Source: JBGPIT01 sp041485125 (GTDB lineage: Bacteria; Desulfobacterota; Binatia; UTPRO1). From it: a stretch of 20,776 nucleotides of DNA. The stretch covers positions 1 to 20,776 of the forward strand of contig JBGPIT010000045.1 in the NCBI GenBank assembly GCA_041485125.1, read 5' to 3'. This document shows positions 14,804-20,776 of the stretch, piece after piece. The notes beneath the pieces are model-generated. The model did not search any database and was not told where the DNA came from. It was given only the letters and a program-made list of their open reading frames with translations. A program made the translations under genes and the position numbers. Position 1 is the first letter of the stretch. Every line of letters starts with the position of its first letter.

Positions 14804-16111
14804 TCAGGCGTGCTGGGCGAGACGCACCAGCCGCTCTTCCGAGGCGCCCTCGTGCGCCAGGGCGATCGCGCGGGTCAGCCACTCGTAGTCGACGTCGCGG
14901 ATCTTCGCCTCGTTCGGTGTCCGGCACGAGCCATTGAAGGGATCGACGATCGCGAGGCCGCTCTTCTCGAGCTCGTCCCCCATGTGACTCCCCGGCGTCG
15001 GCGTGAAGAAGCTCGTGCTGAGATGATGCGGCCGGATCTTCCAGATCATGCGGACCGTCTCCGCGACCTCGTCGCGGGTCTCCGTCGGCGCGCCGAACAT
15101 GATGTTCGCCCAGATCTTCACGCCGGCGTCGCGGCAGATCTCCGCCGCCTGGACGTTCTCCTCGACCGTCGTCTCCTTCTCGAAGAGGTCGAGGATGCGC
15201 TGGCTGCCGCTCTCGAAGCCGATCATCGCCCAGGCGAGGCCGGCGTCGGCCATGAGCTTCACGACGTCGGGATAGCGGGTCACGAGATCTGCGCGCATCT
15301 GACAGATGAAGGGCTCGGTGAATCCCGCCGCGACGTACTGCGCGCAGAACTCGCGCATCCACTTGTGATTGATGAAGAAGAGATCGTCGTGCGCCATCCA
15401 GCTCCGGAAGCCGTAGCGTTTCTTGAGATAGCGCAGCTCGTCGACGACGTTCTGCTGGCTCCGCATCTTCACTTTGTTCCCAAAGACCGCGCGCTCCGCC
15501 GGTTGGCAGAAGTTGCACTTGAAGGGACAGCCGCGTCCGGCGTTGGTGGTGACGAAGGGCGTCGGCAGACCCGGCACCATCGGCGTCGCGAGCTCGCCCG
15601 ACATGTCGAAGAGATCGCGATCGACCCACGGGATGTCGTCGAGGATCGGCGGCTCGCCGATGATCACTCGCTCCGACGGCTCGCCGGCGGCGATCCGATC
15701 GAGGAGGTTCACGAAGCTGATCTCGCCCTCTTGCGTGATGATGTGGTCGATCAGGCTGTTCGCCGCGACCTGCGCGGTCTGCACCGTGCAGTGCACGCCG
15801 CCCAAGACGACGATCGCGTCCTCGTGCTCCTCCTTGACGATGCGGATCGCGCGGCTCGCGTCGGGATAGTGCAGGCTCCACGAGGTGAGCGCCCAGACCT
15901 TGCTGGCCCGCCGGCGCACCTCGGCGCGGAAGTGCTGCCAGTCGGCGAGCGCGCGCATATCGATGAGGTCGACGGTGTGGCCGTGCTGCTTCGCCGAGGC
16001 GCTCAACGACGCCAGGCCGTGGTCGATGAAGTTCGCGTCGATCGTGGGCTTCTTCTTGAAGCTGTCGAACCCCGGAAGCGCGATCCCGGGAAAGATCATC
16101 GTCACGTGCAT
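14804..16111 (-). CDS. Cobalamin-binding radical SAM protein
   Basis: A 435-residue enzyme. Residues about 1-165 are a B12-binding-like domain, with VVLGGVHCTV (101-110) and ITQEGE (125-130). The radical SAM core (about 185-380) contains the canonical CX3CX2C in GRGCPFKCNFC (Cys195, 199, 202), which binds the 4Fe-4S cluster, plus HDDLFFINHKWM (241-252), MIGFESGSQRIL and FGAPTETRDEV. Such enzymes use SAM, and often methylcobalamin, for methylation, ring or carbon-skeleton chemistry on unactivated carbons; the substrate here is unknown. The frame is open to 16273, but the ATG at 16111 has a perfect AAGGAG 7 bases upstream. This start overlaps the end of the epimerase-like gene by 10 bases. It differs clearly from the radical SAM domain of the next gene, so the operon encodes two such enzymes. 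Confidence 0.88.
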   Translation of the reverse strand: MHVTMIFPGIALPGFDSFKKKPTIDANFIDHGLASLSASAKQHGHTVDLIDMRALADWQHFRAEVRRRASKVWALTSWSLHYPDASRAIRIVKEEHEDAIVVLGGVHCTVQTAQVAANSLIDHIITQEGEISFVNLLDRIAAGEPSERVIIGEPPILDDIPWVDRDLFDMSGELATPMVPGLPTPFVTTNAGRGCPFKCNFCQPAERAVFGNKVKMRSQQNVVDELRYLKKRYGFRSWMAHDDLFFINHKWMREFCAQYVAAGFTEPFICQMRADLVTRYPDVVKLMADAGLAWAMIGFESGSQRILDLFEKETTVEENVQAAEICRDAGVKIWANIMFGAPTETRDEVAETVRMIWKIRPHHLSTSFFTPTPGSHMGDELEKSGLAIVDPFNGSCRTPNEAKIRDVDYEWLTRAIALAHEGASEERLVRLAQHA

Positions 16112-17157
16112 GCTGCCGCTCCTTGGCGTTGGCGCGCGGCGGCGATCAGCTGGCCGAGACCGCCGCAGGCGTGGAACCAGGCGAGCGTCGCCGCGAGGCC
16201 GCGCCGCAGGTCGTAGCGGGCGTACGGTCCGATCGCCCGCCTGATTTTTTGACTGTCGTAAACGCGGTGGCACTCGTCAGGCGTTCCCATCAGCAGATAG
16301 GCGAAGTCCGGATCGATGCCGGCGCCGGCGGGGTTGCCGTCCGCCGCCGGCGACTGGATCTCCGCGAGCTGGCGCCCGAGACCCGTCAGCGCCGCCAACG
16401 TCTCCAGGTAGTGCCCGATCGAGACCGTGGTCTCGCCGGTCACGTTGTGAAGACCGGTCAGGCGCTGCGTGGCGACGCGCATGACGGCTTCGACCAGATC
16501 GTCGATGTAGAGCGGCTGGAAATGGCGGTGGTGCAGCTGCCAGTAGATCGGCGCGAGCGGCGTCGCGCCGAGCAGCGCGAGCAGGCTCGGCCGCAAGAGC
16601 CACGGGCTGCCGGGGCCGTAGACGTTGCCGATCCGCAGCACGCCGGCGCGATGATCGCCCGCCGGGGCCCACGTCGCGACCAGCTCTTCGGCCGCGACCT
16701 TCGAGGCGCCGTACTCGGAGACCGGACGGCAGGGACGCTCCTCGTCGAGCGGGATCTCGTCCTCTCGCGCGAGCCCTTGTGCCTCGATGCTGCTCGCGAC
16801 GAGAACGTACGGAATCGCAAGGCGCTCCGCGAGCGTGAGGACGTTCGCGGTGCCGATGATGTTCGTCTGCCCGAGCGCAGGACTCGCCATCCCGACGTCC
16901 GCGGCGAGATGGAGAAGCATCTCGGCCGGCGGCAGCCCGTCGAGCGCGGGTGTCTGATTGGCGCGCGCGACGTCCCACGTGACGAGCGTCGCGCCCTGCT
17001 GCGCCAGCGCCTGGGCGCGCGGTGCCGTCGTGTGTCGGGTGAGGATCGTGACCTTGGCGCCTGCCGCGAGCAGGCGCGCGCTCAAGGCGCTACCGATGAA
17101 CCCCGCGCCGCCGGTGACGACGACGTGCGTCTTGCCGTTGATCGATGTCGCTTCCAT
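16102..17157 (-). CDS. NAD(P)-dependent sugar epimerase/dehydratase-like protein (extended SDR)
   Basis: A 351-residue extended short-chain dehydrogenase/reductase. The cofactor loop TGGAGFIG (15-22) and LHLAADVG (82-89) match NAD(P)-binding sequences. The catalytic set is visible as Ser122-Ser123 (VASSIEAQG) and Tyr149-x3-Lys153 (EYGASKVAAEE), and RIGNVYGPG (175-183) follows as in UDP-glucose 4-epimerase and related dehydratases. The substrate part has FQPLYIDDLVEAV (213-225). These enzymes normally act on nucleotide sugars, which fits the glycosyltransferases two genes downstream; oxidation or dehydration of another substrate is possible. Its last bases contain the Shine-Dalgarno and start of the radical SAM gene. 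It is the first gene of the operon, with 132 bases upstream free of genes on the same strand. No strong Shine-Dalgarno precedes its ATG. Confidence 0.85.
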   Translation of the reverse strand: MEATSINGKTHVVVTGGAGFIGSALSARLLAAGAKVTILTRHTTAPRAQALAQQGATLVTWDVARANQTPALDGLPPAEMLLHLAADVGMASPALGQTNIIGTANVLTLAERLAIPYVLVASSIEAQGLAREDEIPLDEERPCRPVSEYGASKVAAEELVATWAPAGDHRAGVLRIGNVYGPGSPWLLRPSLLALLGATPLAPIYWQLHHRHFQPLYIDDLVEAVMRVATQRLTGLHNVTGETTVSIGHYLETLAALTGLGRQLAEIQSPAADGNPAGAGIDPDFAYLLMGTPDECHRVYDSQKIRRAIGPYARYDLRRGLAATLAWFHACGGLGQLIAAARQRQGAAACT

Positions 17158-17241
17158 GCGTGCGCCGCCAGCGGCAGCAACGCATGTGCCATCGTTTCGA
17201 CGGCGCCGAGCGGCCCACGTCCATCCGCGTCAGCACCCGCT

Positions 17242-17262
17242 GCCCGGCACATTTTTCCGGGC
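17242..17262 (-). terminator. Weak stem-loop between the secreted paralogue pair and the epimerase operon
   Basis: GCCCGG and CCGGGC form a 6-base stem around a 9-base loop rich in A on the minus strand, 27 bases after the stop of the second secreted paralogue. No U run follows on that strand. It is placed where a terminator would separate the two minus-strand units. Next to it lies an imperfect direct repeat, CATTTTTCCGGGCG and CATTTTCGGGCG (17250-17276). Confidence 0.3.
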
Positions 17263-17289
17263 GGCATTTTCGGGCGCGGAAACGTCAGT

Positions 17290-17775
17290 TCACGGGCAGG
17301 AGCCGACGTTCGGATTCGTGAGGCTCGTCCGCTTGAACTTGTACTTGCAGCTGCCGAACGTGAGGAAACCGGGAGTCACGTCCTGGAACACCGAGACGCC
17401 GCTGAACGAGGCCGTGATCTTGTTCGGCTTGGTCTTCACGACCGCGCGGATCATCTCGGCAAACCCCGCCCCCGCATCGTCGTCGCTCGTGCAGTCGACC
17501 AGGAGGATCTCGCCCTTCTCCCCGGGCTTCTTGAGGTCGTCGATTGCGAAGCCGTCGTAATGGAACGAGTCGCCGTCGAGAGACGAGAAGACCGTGGAGC
17601 CGCTCTGGGTGATGAGGAGCGTGCTGGGCTTCATCTTGAACGTAAACTTCTCGCCGTCGTCGAGCTCCTTGCAGCTGTACTGTCCCTCCCACGTCCCGGT
17701 CGCATCGAAGGCGTGGAGCGGCGGCGCAATCAGGAGCAGGATGAGTGCGAAAGCGGTGCGCGTCACGGATTTCAC
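17290..17775 (-). CDS. Small secreted protein, second of a tandem paralogue pair
   Basis: A 161-residue exported protein read from a GTG at 17775, chosen because AAGGAG lies 5 bases upstream and because a clean signal peptide results (MKSVTRTAFALILLLIAPPLHA, cut before FDATG). The mature part begins FDATGTWEGQYSCK, followed by FKMKPSTLLITQSGS, KKPGEKGEILLVDC, DDDAGAGFAEMIRAVVKTK, and the end GSCKYKFKRT..TNP. Four cysteines (in SCK, VDC, GSCK, GSC) could form two disulfides. The alternating pattern suggests an all-beta fold, perhaps lipocalin-like, but I do not recognise a named family. It lies 10 bases after the first paralogue, whose stop codon overlaps this gene's Shine-Dalgarno, so the two are translated from one message. 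Confidence 0.82.
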   Translation of the reverse strand: MKSVTRTAFALILLLIAPPLHAFDATGTWEGQYSCKELDDGEKFTFKMKPSTLLITQSGSTVFSSLDGDSFHYDGFAIDDLKKPGEKGEILLVDCTSDDDAGAGFAEMIRAVVKTKPNKITASFSGVSVFQDVTPGFLTFGSCKYKFKRTSLTNPNVGSCP

Positions 17776-17785
17776 GTCTGCTCCT

Positions 17786-18274
17786 TCACATTGAACAGCC
17801 GGGAACACTCGGGTTGGTAGTGCCCGTCCGCTTGAACTTGTACTTGCAGGTGGCGAACTGGCGGCCGCTCCCGAAATCGCCCTCGATGATCGAGAGCCCG
17901 TTGAAGGAGCCCTTTTCCGCCTTCGTCTTCACCATCAGGCGGACCATCTCGGCGAATCCCACCCCCGCGTCGTTGTCGGTGCCGCACTGGACGAGAAAGA
18001 TCTCGCCTTTCTCGGCCGGTTTCTTCGCGTCGTCCATCGCTCGCCCGTTGTAGCGAAAGCTGCCGCCGTCGATGTCCGCCGACACCGCGGTGCCGCTCTG
18101 CGAGATCAGCAGCGTGCTCGGCTTCATCTTGAAGTTGGTCTTCGCGCCGTTGAAGTTCTTGCAGGTGAACTGTCCCTCCCAGGTGCCCGTCGCATCGAAG
18201 GCGGCGAGCGGGGAAGCGGTCAGCGTGAGCAACAGGAACGCGCGTGCGGCGTGGCCGATCATTGACGTCCTCAT
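17786..18274 (-). CDS. Small secreted protein, first of a tandem paralogue pair
   Basis: A 162-residue exported protein. The start at 18274 is supported by GGAGG 6 bases upstream and a signal peptide with a hydrophobic core (ARAFLLLTLTASPLAA) cut before FDATG; the open frame extends much further upstream but inside the histidine kinase gene. The mature part (FDATGTWEGQFTCK, FKMKPSTLLISQSG, KKPAEKGEIFLVQC, DAGVGFAEMVR.MVKTK, CKYKFKRT.TTNP) is, by eye, a little over half identical to the downstream paralogue, with the four Cys kept. The strongest divergence is between the VKTK segment and the C-terminal CKYKF, so that part may carry a specific binding surface. Function unknown; probably periplasmic or secreted. 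Confidence 0.82.
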   Translation of the reverse strand: MRTSMIGHAARAFLLLTLTASPLAAFDATGTWEGQFTCKNFNGAKTNFKMKPSTLLISQSGTAVSADIDGGSFRYNGRAMDDAKKPAEKGEIFLVQCGTDNDAGVGFAEMVRLMVKTKAEKGSFNGLSIIEGDFGSGRQFATCKYKFKRTGTTNPSVPGCSM

Positions 18275-18301
18275 GCTCGTCCTCCTCGAAGCAGCGCCTG
18301 C

Positions 18302-18337
18302 GATATACGACATCGCGGCCCTCGTCGAACTCGACGA
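18302..18337 (-). promoter_or_regulatory. Possible promoter with overlapping palindrome upstream of the secreted paralogue pair
   Basis: On the minus strand a TATATC -10-like hexamer (18302-18307) lies 27 bases before the start codon at 18274. A perfect 16-base palindrome, TCGTCGA-two bases-TCGACGA (18322-18337), covers the expected -35 position. The -35 itself is poor, so an activator or repressor bound at the palindrome is plausible. It lies right after the stop of the kinase gene on the same strand's upstream side, so the pair may have its own promoter. Confidence 0.35.
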
Positions 18338-18351
18338 CGGCGCGGCGAGCC

Positions 18352-19674
18352 CTACTCCGCGAGGAAAGGCAGCTTCAGACGGAATGTCGTGCCGGCGCCC
18401 TCGCGGCTTTCGCCTTCGAGGACACCGTGGTGCGCGACGACCGCGTTGTAGACGATGCGCGTGCCGAGCCCGGTTCCGCCCGGCTTGGTGCTCTTCGGAT
18501 CGCCGCGCAGGATGCGCTCGAGAGCCTGCGGCGACATCCCGCGCCCGGCGTCCTTCACCTCGATCGCGACGAATCCGCCGTCCGGGAATCGACCCTGCGC
18601 CCGCACCTCGATCGCGACCGTGATGCTGCCTCCCGCGGGCGTTTCCGGAATCGCATTGTGCACCAGGTTGTAGACGGCCCGCTCGATCTGGAAGCGGTCG
18701 AAGCGGCACACCGGCGCCGGCTCGAGGTGGCGGATCAACGTCACTCCTTGCGTGATCGCCACCGGGTCCAGCTCGCGCAGCTGCTCTTCGATGAGGGTGG
18801 CAAGATCGTTCGGCTCCAGCTGAGGCTCGCTCACGGTTCCCTTCAGCGCGTCCGCGATCAGCTTCGTGTACTCCTGCACCGCCTCGACTTGATAGATGAC
18901 GATGTCGAAGATCTCTCGGTAGGTCTGCCGCACGATCCGCGTCCCCTCTTCGAGACGTGCCGCCATCTCGGCAGAGGCGCTGCGCGCGATGCGATCGAGC
19001 GCGTCGAACATCTCGTCGATGTCGGGTTGCAGCGCGTAGACGGCCAGGGAGATCGGCGACACCTTGTTCTTGATGTCGTGGCTCAGATCACCGACCGCGT
19101 GCGCGATCGCCGCCGTCTGGGCTTCGCGCGCCAAGTGCGTCGTTTCGATCGCCGCCGCCGCGACCGACGCGACGATCTCCAGCACCTCGAGATCGTTGCG
19201 GTCGAACTCCCCCTCTTGCTTGTTCAGGATCTGCATCACGCCGACGGGCCGACCGGCTTGGTACATGAGGGGAACCGTCACCATGCTTTTCGCCGTGAAG
19301 CCGATCTTCTGCCCGACCGCCGTGTCGTGCTCGGCCGCATCTTGCGGACGATTGGTGATCTGCGACTTCCCGGTTCGGAACACCGCGCCCGCTAAACCGC
19401 TCGCCGCGCTCATCGCGTGGCCCGCTAGCTCCGTCGCCTTCTCGCCGACGACGTAGCGAAAGACGAGCGTGTCGTCCTCGTCGCGGTACAGGTAGATCGT
19501 CCCCGCGACGGCGCCGACCGCCTCGAGCGCGACGGTGAGGATGTGCCGCAGGCGGTCTTCCAGATCGAGCGACGACGAGAGCAGCCGACTGATGACGTGC
19601 ACCGCGGCGATCTGCCGGTTGCGTGCCTCCAAGGTTACGCGGACGTCGGAAAGATGGGGCTTCTCGTCGGACAT
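18352..19674 (-). CDS. Cytosolic GAF-domain sensor histidine kinase
   Basis: A 440-residue protein without a transmembrane segment. A short N-terminal helix leads to a GAF domain (about residues 30-180; FTAKSMVTVPLMYQAGRPVGVMQILNK is the usual C-terminal half). The dimerisation region has an unusual H-box, GDLSHDIKNKVSPI, with His199 as the likely phospho-acceptor. The ATPase domain (about 285-438) has the N-box YNLVHNAI (335-342), DAGRGMS (375-381) and GGTGLGTRIV (399-408). There is no receiver domain, and no response regulator gene is adjacent. It presumably senses a small molecule or redox/gas signal in the cytosol. The ATG at 19674 was chosen over a TTG at 19704; neither has a good Shine-Dalgarno. 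The same-strand secreted paralogues lie 77 bases downstream and may be its target or simply neighbours. Confidence 0.85.
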   Translation of the reverse strand: MSDEKPHLSDVRVTLEARNRQIAAVHVISRLLSSSLDLEDRLRHILTVALEAVGAVAGTIYLYRDEDDTLVFRYVVGEKATELAGHAMSAASGLAGAVFRTGKSQITNRPQDAAEHDTAVGQKIGFTAKSMVTVPLMYQAGRPVGVMQILNKQEGEFDRNDLEVLEIVASVAAAAIETTHLAREAQTAAIAHAVGDLSHDIKNKVSPISLAVYALQPDIDEMFDALDRIARSASAEMAARLEEGTRIVRQTYREIFDIVIYQVEAVQEYTKLIADALKGTVSEPQLEPNDLATLIEEQLRELDPVAITQGVTLIRHLEPAPVCRFDRFQIERAVYNLVHNAIPETPAGGSITVAIEVRAQGRFPDGGFVAIEVKDAGRGMSPQALERILRGDPKSTKPGGTGLGTRIVYNAVVAHHGVLEGESREGAGTTFRLKLPFLAE

Positions 19675-19732
19675 GCGTTGCAGGCTTCGGTATTCCCGCC
19701 CCAAGCCGCTCGCGCAAGCAGGCGGCGCGCGC

Positions 19733-20635
19733 TCAGGAGCCGCAGCGCACGGCTCGCACGTAGCTCGACGAGGTCTTGGTACCGTCGTCGCTTGGGTTGC
19801 CGGTGGCGAAGTTCACGCCGTAGGCCTCCATCGGGTCACTGGCGCTGGTGGATGACGACCAGTAGTGGCCTGGGCCTGTGTCGCCGAAGATCGGAGCGAT
19901 GCACGGAGCGCCACTGCCACAGCCCAACGGATTGGTATCAATGATCGTACGCAACTCGAACAGGGTTGGCAGATGCCAGTCGCAGTGCCCGGCGAAGCCG
20001 GTGTTCGCGACCTGGGGATTGAAACTGTCGAAGACACAGGTGTTGAGCTGCCCGAGAAAAGTCGTGAACGCGCCACCGTCGGCATCCGTGAGCGAGGCGC
20101 TCCACGAATAGATGTTGTCGGCGTCGTGCGGATCGTCGCAGCTCGCGCCGCCGCCAGGACACAGCACGTACGGTCCATCGTGGTTCCGCTTCTTCTCCCA
20201 TTCGAGACCTGTCAGGTGGTCGATCACGGTGAGACCAGTGTCCTCGAATCGGTCCCCGCCCACGACGGCGGCGACGCTGGACGTCGTCGCCGCAATCCTG
20301 GCCCCGAGTATCGGCGCATCGCCCGTGCTCGGGCACGGCAGCTTGCCCTCCAGCTTCGACCACGCCGTCGTGAACTTCGTGTCGCACCTCGCGATGGCCA
20401 TGCCGTAGTTGCCGGCATCGCCGCTCGCCGCGAGCTTCGCCTCGGCGTTCTGCCGACACGCGGCGTACTTGCCGGCCGCCTTGTTCTTCCCCACTTCACA
20501 TTGCTGCGCGGGGGTACCGGCAGCGTCCGCGGCGCGCGTGCCGCACACCAGCACCCCGACGACGACCGTTGCGAGGACGAGGCGTGGGAGACCACGCGCA
20601 GCGAGAGTCGGCTGCTTCCGTACGACATCGGTCAT
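19733..20635 (-). CDS. Secreted DUF1566 (Lcl-like C-terminal domain) protein
   Basis: A 300-residue exported protein. The start at 20635 has GGAGG 8 bases upstream. A hydrophobic signal segment (about 17-37) ends at AADA. A short module with four cysteines follows (Cys46, 60, 84, 101; QCEVGKNKAAGKYAACR ... RCDTKFTTAW ... CPSTGD), of a type I have seen at the N-terminus of secreted proteins from uncultured deltaproteobacteria-like genomes. Residues about 125-298 are the DUF1566 domain: DTGLTVIDHLTGLEWEK (132-148), the CDWHLPTLFELRTIID segment (218-233), HYWSSS (257-262) and SYVRAVRCG at the end. DUF1566 is related to the C-terminal domain of the Legionella collagen-like protein and is often found in surface proteins. 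Role unknown. It is the first minus-strand gene of the right-hand group. Confidence 0.85.
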   Translation of the reverse strand: MTDVVRKQPTLAARGLPRLVLATVVVGVLVCGTRAADAAGTPAQQCEVGKNKAAGKYAACRQNAEAKLAASGDAGNYGMAIARCDTKFTTAWSKLEGKLPCPSTGDAPILGARIAATTSSVAAVVGGDRFEDTGLTVIDHLTGLEWEKKRNHDGPYVLCPGGGASCDDPHDADNIYSWSASLTDADGGAFTTFLGQLNTCVFDSFNPQVANTGFAGHCDWHLPTLFELRTIIDTNPLGCGSGAPCIAPIFGDTGPGHYWSSSTSASDPMEAYGVNFATGNPSDDGTKTSSSYVRAVRCGS

Positions 20636-20687
20636 GGGGTGATCCTCCGTTGGCTGGGCGCGGTAGGTGCGGCGGCCTTGGCCGGGA

Positions 20688-20717
20688 ACTGTGAGCCGGA
20701 CGATGGCGGACTGTCAA
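20688..20717 (-). promoter_or_regulatory. Possible promoter of the DUF1566 gene
   Basis: On the minus strand a perfect TTGACA (20712-20717) is followed after 18 bases by a weak -10 (CACAGT, 20688-20693). This would give a leader of about 45 bases before the ATG at 20635. A short T run precedes the TTGACA. The -10 matches only three consensus positions, so the call is tentative. Nothing else is seen between 20636 and the right edge. Confidence 0.35.
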
Positions 20718-20776
20718 CGAAAAACCGACGTCCCGGAGTTTCGCGGCAGTGACGAAACGAACGTCAGTGGTAGGTC

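Noticed and set aside
12323..16216. Very long plus-strand open frames opposite the radical SAM and fusion genes (12323-14188 and 14387-16216).
   Set aside because: High-GC antisense shadows: composition dominated by Arg, Asp, Glu, Val and Ala, no recognisable motifs, while the minus strand carries clear enzyme motifs throughout.

Overview
This is a gene-dense, high-GC chromosomal window with no rRNA, tRNA, CRISPR array, insertion sequence or phage gene that I can see. The coding style (strong G/C third positions, many long antisense open frames) and the mix of genes point to a free-living Gram-negative-type bacterium. It has secreted and lipid-anchored proteins, a soluble lytic transglycosylase, BolA, large histidine kinases and cobalamin-binding radical SAM enzymes. 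Several secreted proteins carry modules I associate with uncultured soil deltaproteobacteria-like lineages such as Candidatus Binatota: a Thr/Pro linker followed by a Cys-containing beta-rich domain, a short four-Cys N-terminal module, and small proteins whose mature part begins FDATGTWEG. That placement is an inference from memory, not a database result.

Layout. 1-1063 (+): the tail of an upstream gene, overlapping by ATGA a Gly/His-rich secreted protein, then a glycine-zipper lipoprotein. 1140-3608 (-): a large membrane protein with a spermidine-synthase-like domain between two transmembrane blocks. 3713-5746 (-): a secreted parallel beta-helix protein. 5873-7125 (+): an MltB-type lytic transglycosylase and BolA, 8 bases apart. 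7141-10128 (-): a membrane hybrid histidine kinase with two GAF-like regions and a receiver. 10350-10927 (+): a small coiled-coil protein and a DUF3817-like membrane protein whose start overlaps its stop. 10952-17157 (-): a three-gene operon. 17290-18274 (-): a tandem pair of paralogous secreted proteins. 18352-19674 (-): a GAF-domain histidine kinase. 19733-20635 (-): a secreted DUF1566 protein.

The most interesting part is the three-gene operon at 10952-17157. An extended-SDR sugar epimerase/dehydratase-like protein overlaps by 10 bases a cobalamin-binding radical SAM enzyme. That gene is followed 15 bases later by a 1278-residue single-chain protein that joins a second B12-binding radical SAM enzyme, two different family-2 glycosyltransferases and a TPR-like tail. 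The radical SAM part of the fusion has its three cysteines spaced CX3CX3C instead of CX3CX2C. Together the genes look like a compact pathway that makes a modified sugar, or modifies an acceptor, and builds a glycan on it. The product cannot be named from sequence.

No gap between genes exceeds 300 bases. The largest, 10129-10349, is a divergent promoter region with a dyad, a direct repeat and a possible leaderless promoter.
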